DNA of 11,145 nt. Source: an uncultured Synergistaceae bacterium. Lineage in GTDB: Bacteria > Synergistota > Synergistia > Synergistales > Aminobacteriaceae. Under the pieces are notes generated by a model. That model had not been told where the DNA came from and did not search any database. It saw only the letters and a list, made by a program, of their open reading frames with translations. The stretch is from assembly GCA_937870605.1 (NCBI GenBank), contig CALMZW010000047.1, positions 1 to 11,145 of the forward strand, in the 5' to 3' direction. The position numbers were made by a program, and so were the translations under genes. How positions within the stretch are numbered: position 1 is the first letter of the stretch; every line of letters begins with the position of its first letter. Below, piece by piece: positions 7,773 to 11,145 of the stretch.

Positions 7773-7790
7773 ATGAATGTCTGTTAGAAT
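7762..7790 (+). promoter_or_regulatory. Promoter of greA
   Basis: -35 TTGCCT (7762-7767), a 17-nt spacer, then -10 TAGAAT (7785-7790) preceded by TGT, which gives an extended -10. Four of six and five of six bases match the sigma-70 consensus. Transcription should start near 7797, downstream of the in-frame ATG at 7777, so that ATG cannot be the start used from this promoter. Confidence 0.65.
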
Positions 7791-7820
7791 TCCATATCAC
7801 AATGCGAACAGCCCAGTAAA

Positions 7821-7826
7821 GGGAGG
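7821..7826 (+). promoter_or_regulatory. Ribosome binding site for greA
   Basis: GGGAGG (within AAAGGGAGG) lies 7 nt before the GTG at 7834. It decides the GTG start over the ATG at 7777 and the internal ATG at 7867. Confidence 0.7.
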
Positions 7827-7833
7827 CGGCATC

Positions 7834-8325
7834 GTGGCGCGAAACGGAACAGAGAATGATACCGTAATGACCAAGACCGGATACGAAAGGCTCACATCCG
7901 AACTGATTGAGCTTCGCAGCAACGGGCGGTCGGAGATTTCCCGCCAGCTCGAGGAAGCCCGTTCTTTCGGCGACGTCAGTGAAAACGCGGAATACGCCGC
8001 GGCAAAGGACGAGCAGGCAAAGCTCGAAAGCAGAATTCTGTGGCTCGAATCGCAGCTCAGCAAGGCGAAAATTCTCGATACGTCAAACATCGACGCCAGC
8101 AAGGTCGCCGTCGGAACCACCGTTACGATCGAGGACATCACGAACAGGGAGCTTTTCGTATACACCATGGTCGGATCCGAAGAAGCGGATCCCAAGAACA
8201 AGAAAGTCTCCATACACAGCCCCGTCGGCCAGTCCGTCAGCGGCAAGACGGTCGGAGACGAGGTGCAGGTCAAGGTTCCGCGCGGAGTCCGATACCTTCG
8301 TATTCTCGATATCACCGTTCTCTAG
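7834..8325 (+). CDS. greA: Transcription elongation factor GreA
   Basis: A 163-residue factor that enters the secondary channel of RNA polymerase and stimulates cleavage of backtracked transcripts. The N-terminal coiled coil runs from about residue 13 to 82. At its tip is FGDVSENAEYAAAK (45-58), whose Asp47 and Glu50 correspond to the acidic pair that positions the catalytic metal. The C-terminal FKBP-like domain covers about 88-163, with SPVGQSVSGKTVGDEV at 119-134 typical of GreA. The length is normal for the family (about 158-160). The GTG at 7834 is chosen for its strong ribosome site and because the greA promoter lies downstream of the longer in-frame start at 7777. An ATG at 7867 also begins a plausible but shorter protein. 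It is transcribed alone, divergent from RNase J and convergent with lptD. Confidence 0.95.
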   Translation: MARNGTENDTVMTKTGYERLTSELIELRSNGRSEISRQLEEARSFGDVSENAEYAAAKDEQAKLESRILWLESQLSKAKILDTSNIDASKVAVGTTVTIEDITNRELFVYTMVGSEEADPKNKKVSIHSPVGQSVSGKTVGDEVQVKVPRGVRYLRILDITVL

Positions 8326-8336
8326 CGGTTCCGGCT

Positions 8337-8390
8337 CCGAAGGACGCGCCCCTTTTCTCAATCATCGTCCCTGGCGGGGGCGTCCTTCGG
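8337..8390. terminator. Long inverted repeat between convergent greA and lptD, possible two-way terminator
   Basis: CCGAAGGACGCGCCCC at 8337-8352 faces GGGGGCGTCCTTCGG at 8376-8390. They form about 14 base pairs with one small mismatch, around a loop of about 23 nt. It begins 12 nt after the greA stop, and its right arm lies within the last codons of lptD. Neither strand has a T-run directly after the stem, so it is not a standard intrinsic terminator. It could slow polymerase, protect 3' ends or stop transcription with Rho. Confidence 0.4.
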
Positions 8391-10091
8391 CGGATCGAAC
8401 GGATCGTTCAGGTTCTTGCTTCCGAAAGAAACGGGCTTTTCGGGGAAGGCCGTCAATGTTACGCGCAACCCCATCCAGTCATCGTCACCCTTCCGGTCAT
8501 CCCGATAGACGAATTCCCACGCCATGCAACAGTCGTTCCGGTAAATCAGGCGATACACCAGTTCGCCCATCGTCGAATTCGCGAGGTCGTACCCTCCGCG
8601 GAGAGAGAACGCCCATGCCGACGAAAGAGACACGTCCACGAGCTGGTGGATTTCCTCCCGCTCCTCGTAGGAATCCCAGTACATCGGAGACTCTCCGCTC
8701 ACCCATCTGCGGACGTAGGCGGTCCCGAAGCTGACCGTCCCTCGGCCGTACCGGAATCCGACGGTCGCTTCGCCGATCTTCTGCACGTCGTACGGATCGT
8801 CATAGCGATAATACCAGTACGATCCGCTCCAGAAAGCGCGCACGTTCCCCTCCGACTCCCCGTACAGTTCAACGCCGGCGCCCTTTCTGTCGGCATTGAT
8901 CGTCGTTCCTCCGGAGATTTCCTCGTAGCTCCCGGCGGTCGCCTTTACGCGCCACCAGGACCAGTCGAGCGCCGCATCCCGCCACCACGGGCCGACGATG
9001 GAGAACTCGGGGTCGCGCCACAGGACGCTCTTGTACGTGACGCCCACGCTCTTTTCAACCTCCACGGCTTCCCGCTGGGACCAGATGAGCTTCGCCTTCC
9101 AGTCTCCGGAGCGCGTGAAAAGCCCCCACGTCGGTCGATAGGTCTTCTCTTTCGTCGTCTCTTCCCACGTGTAGGATGTCGTCGCGAACAGCGTGAGCGT
9201 TTCGCCGACATTCTGCTCCAGGGAGAGCTTCCACTCTTCGTCGATCTTCTCCCAGTACATCGCGTCGATCGTCACCTTGCCCGTATCCCATGCGATCGGG
9301 CCGGAGATGCCAAGACCGACTCCCTTGTCGGACGTTCGCTCAACAAGCGGCATGAAGGTCGCTTCGACGGCGCGTTCCTTTCGGTCCAGGCGAACGATAT
9401 AGTCGAAGGGATACGAAAACAGCAACGTATCCCCGATGTAAATTCTCGGATTTCTCGCGATGACCTTCTTCCCGGGAATCAGGGTCACTCGACGCGTTAC
9501 AAGCCGGTAATGGGGATGGTCCAGGGGGCAGGTCGAGAAGGAAGCCGATTCCCACTTTCCGACGGTCTCGCCGTCCTTTATCGCGGAAGCGGCCGCCTCT
9601 TTCGAAATCCAGCCCTTCTGAATGGCGATCTCCGGGGGAGCGACCTCGACGTTCTTTCCGCGGATGAAAAGAGCGCCTTCGCCTGCGGGAGCGTACGCCG
9701 TCGCATTTATGAGAACGCCCTCGCGGGTCTTGAGGTTATATCGAAGCTGATCTCCCTCCAGCGTCTTTCCCTGCGATACGATGACGATCTTCTTGCCGGG
9801 AAGCGACCGCGCGGTGACGATGTTCGTCCCCGCGTCGACATCCACATGTTCGGCGCTGATGCGAAGCGTTCCGTACCGGAGCAGCACGCCGCCCTCCGCC
9901 GTCGCGGTTCCTCCCGCTTCGTCGAAGGTGACTTTCTCGGCGTCAAGGGTGACCTCCGCGCCGGGCTTGAGGACTTCTTCGGCGAATGCATACGGATTTC
10001 CGGAAAGACCCATCGCCGACGACAGAAGAAACGCGAAAACGACCATCCCGGATACGGAGAAACCTCGCATCCGCCTGTGTGCACTTTTCAT
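8358..10091 (-). CDS. lptD: LPS-assembly outer-membrane protein LptD
   Basis: A 577-residue outer-membrane protein that, with LptE in model species, inserts lipopolysaccharide into the outer leaflet. A signal peptide is visible: basic start (KSAHRRMR), hydrophobic core near 15-29, cleavage likely after AFA at 35-37. An OstA/LptA-like beta-jellyroll follows (about 43-160, TLDAEKVTFDEAGGTATAEG-type repeats). Next come STCPL at 186-190 and GDTLLFSYPFDYIVRLDRK (220-238), matching the start of the LptD barrel, then alternating aromatic strands to ALTAFPE-like residues near 545-551. YRNDCCMAWEF at 517-527 matches the cysteine pair of E. coli LptD. The protein is clearly shorter than E. coli LptD (784). 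An acidic tail of about 26 residues follows the last strand. The ATG at 10091 shares one base with the upstream stop (TGATG), indicating coupling. Confidence 0.88.
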   Translation of the reverse strand: MKSAHRRMRGFSVSGMVVFAFLLSSAMGLSGNPYAFAEEVLKPGAEVTLDAEKVTFDEAGGTATAEGGVLLRYGTLRISAEHVDVDAGTNIVTARSLPGKKIVIVSQGKTLEGDQLRYNLKTREGVLINATAYAPAGEGALFIRGKNVEVAPPEIAIQKGWISKEAAASAIKDGETVGKWESASFSTCPLDHPHYRLVTRRVTLIPGKKVIARNPRIYIGDTLLFSYPFDYIVRLDRKERAVEATFMPLVERTSDKGVGLGISGPIAWDTGKVTIDAMYWEKIDEEWKLSLEQNVGETLTLFATTSYTWEETTKEKTYRPTWGLFTRSGDWKAKLIWSQREAVEVEKSVGVTYKSVLWRDPEFSIVGPWWRDAALDWSWWRVKATAGSYEEISGGTTINADRKGAGVELYGESEGNVRAFWSGSYWYYRYDDPYDVQKIGEATVGFRYGRGTVSFGTAYVRRWVSGESPMYWDSYEEREEIHQLVDVSLSSAWAFSLRGGYDLANSTMGELVYRLIYRNDCCMAWEFVYRDDRKGDDDWMGLRVTLTAFPEKPVSFGSKNLNDPFDPPKDAPARDDD

Positions 10092-10708
10092 CAGCGTAGA
10101 AAACGATCTTCGTCGTCCCACGTCAGTACGGCTCCTCCCTCGATCCGGAACTCCCCGTCCAGAGAGGCGCCGGCGGAATGACCGCGCAGAGACCCTTTCG
10201 GGGAGAAAATCGCAATGCCTTCAGGGAAAAAGATCTCCCTGGACCCGTTCTTCCATAAGGCCCGCTTCGCTTCAAAACGAATTTCGTCGCCGGAGATCCT
10301 GTCGGGGGATTCCGGGCTGGCCGATGCGTCGGCCGATACGGCGACATGCCATATTACGCCGCTGATGTGATCGAGCGTCGCCTGTTCGGACACTTCTTCG
10401 AAGCGGGCTTCGGGCGCGACGAATTTCACGCGCCGTCCTTCGGGCCACTCCCCCAGCAGGTCGATGGACGAGAGAAGGACTCCCGATTCCCCACGTTCGG
10501 CGCGGTCCACGGACCCCTTCCAGAGGACGCCCGCGAATTCGCGCTCGACGCCGATATGTTCCACGACCATTGCGGGAAGATGCGCAAGTCCCTTCCGCAC
10601 CATGGTCGTCTGCAAAGACAGATCGTGGACCAGCCCCCGGGCGTACAGGACGACGGCGGCGACGCCCAAAGCGACGAGCGCCCATCTGGTGATTCTACCA
10701 GACAACAC
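10091..10708 (-). CDS. LptC-like inner-membrane-anchored periplasmic protein
   Basis: A 205-residue protein with a single N-terminal membrane anchor (about residues 8-26, TRWALVALGVAAVVLYARGL) followed by a periplasmic domain. That domain holds repeated short beta-strand stretches, such as EGRRVKFVAPEARFEEV near 90-106 and DEIRFEAKRALWKNG near 141-155. The pattern fits the LptC/OstA superfamily, in which a membrane-anchored jellyroll accepts LPS from LptBFG. Position strongly supports this, since the gene is coupled by TGATG to lptD. Sequence identity to model LptC is not obvious, so I leave the symbol empty. The start is a GTG at 10708 with GGAAGGG (10719-10725) 10 nt upstream; a TTG directly after it is possible. 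It overlaps the preceding gene by 14 nt. No separate lptA is visible here. Confidence 0.65.
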   Translation of the reverse strand: MLSGRITRWALVALGVAAVVLYARGLVHDLSLQTTMVRKGLAHLPAMVVEHIGVEREFAGVLWKGSVDRAERGESGVLLSSIDLLGEWPEGRRVKFVAPEARFEEVSEQATLDHISGVIWHVAVSADASASPESPDRISGDEIRFEAKRALWKNGSREIFFPEGIAIFSPKGSLRGHSAGASLDGEFRIEGGAVLTWDDEDRFLR

Positions 10709-11145
10709 TCCAGCTGTGCCCTTCCTGCGTCAACGTAATGATCCGGCTCACCAGGGTCCGCATGAGGATGAACTTCTGGGAGGCGATCACCTTCGCCTTG
10801 TTTCCGTCCGTCCACTTCACCTTGTATCCGTCCTTGAGCGCCCATCGCATCGACGAGTCGATGGTGTCGCGCTTCAGCGCCTGAACGGAGACGGTCTTTC
10901 GCGAGGCTTCGGAAAGAATCGCGTGCATCCCCTCCGCGTCTCCGGCAACCCACTTGGAAAGGAACTCCTCAAGAGCCTTTTCTCTCGATCGGTAGAGGTT
11001 TTTCCGGTCCGCTTTCTGCTCTCCGCGAGGAGTGACGTCTCCGGATGTTCGCTCTTTCGAGCCGGGCAGAAAATCCGCAAGAGCGCCGACATCGCCGGAC
11101 CGGACATCCGCGGCAGGTTCCGGCGTCGGGACGGGCGGAATCGGC
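10695..11145 (-). CDS. NTF2-like domain protein, partial (5' end outside window)
   Basis: An open frame running in from the right edge; 149 residues are visible, with no in-frame stop, ending in SWSVVW at the TAG. The visible N-terminal part is a proline-rich linker (PIPPVPTPEP), then a charged region. The C-terminal part (about 65-149) has ALEEFLSKWVAGD and HAILSEAS helices followed by alternating strands (YKVKWTDGNKAKVIAS and the final ITLTQEGHSWSVVW). This resembles NTF2-like/DUF4878-type domains, often found on secreted or anchored proteins. A proline-rich linker suggests an exported protein with a signal or anchor upstream, out of view. An ATG at 10928 exists but would cut the fold, so it is not the start. 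The gene overlaps the LptC-like gene by 14 nt and is probably co-transcribed with lptC-lptD. Function unknown; the fold assignment is an inference. Confidence 0.6.
   Translation of the reverse strand, partial: PIPPVPTPEPAADVRSGDVGALADFLPGSKERTSGDVTPRGEQKADRKNLYRSREKALEEFLSKWVAGDAEGMHAILSEASRKTVSVQALKRDTIDSSMRWALKDGYKVKWTDGNKAKVIASQKFILMRTLVSRIITLTQEGHSWSVVW

Noticed and set aside
8040..10181. A 713-codon open frame on the plus strand, opposite lptD and running through greA in another frame
   Set aside because: It is antisense to a recognisable LptD and overlaps GreA. Its translation is rich in Arg, Pro, Ser and His with no domain, and long stop-free antisense frames are expected in GC-rich coding DNA.
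1..11145. CRISPR arrays, tRNA/rRNA genes, insertion sequences, phage or defence genes
   Set aside because: No regularly spaced repeats, no transposase or integrase motifs and no RNA-gene signatures were seen. Coding sequence fills nearly the whole window with consistent composition.

Overview
The window is a compact, GC-rich stretch of bacterial chromosome made of ordinary housekeeping and cell-envelope genes. I see no mobile element, CRISPR array, tRNA or rRNA. Two traits occur together. One is typical of Firmicutes-like lineages: RNase J, a DUF4321 protein, the CsaB/DUF5693 pair and a two-gene transketolase. The other is diderm lipopolysaccharide export: an LptD-type outer-membrane protein with an LptC-like partner. 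That combination, with the gene content, fits Synergistota best. This is an inference; another diderm relative of the Firmicutes cannot be excluded from the sequence alone.

Layout. Positions 1-7644 (minus strand) hold one tightly packed gene run, read in the order RNase J, UppP, DUF4321 protein, Maf, DUF5693 membrane protein, CsaB, transketolase N-half, transketolase C-half. The last gene runs off the left edge. Most junctions are 4-nt ATGA/GTGA overlaps; the rest are a 6-nt gap (UppP/DUF4321), a 16-nt overlap (DUF4321/Maf) and a roughly 32-nt overlap (CsaB/transketolase). This points to one transcript with translational coupling. Positions 7645-7833 are the only real intergenic space (189 bp). 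It carries two divergent promoters, one for RNase J (minus) and one for greA (plus). greA lies at 7834-8325. On the minus strand, converging on greA, are an NTF2-like protein (partial, off the right edge), an LptC-like protein and LptD, read in that order. A long inverted repeat sits where greA and lptD meet.

How the genes work together. UppP recycles the undecaprenyl carrier used by envelope glycans. CsaB pyruvylates a cell-wall glycopolymer, which is the ligand for SLH-domain proteins. The DUF5693 protein between Maf and CsaB has a large extracytoplasmic domain and about nine further membrane segments, and probably serves the same glycopolymer pathway. LptC/LptD deliver LPS to the outer membrane. 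RNase J and GreA are RNA-turnover and transcription-elongation factors, Maf is a nucleotide house-cleaning enzyme, and transketolase serves the pentose phosphate pathway. The least understood parts are the DUF5693 protein, the DUF4321 protein and the NTF2-like protein. I did not find a clearly novel multi-gene system.
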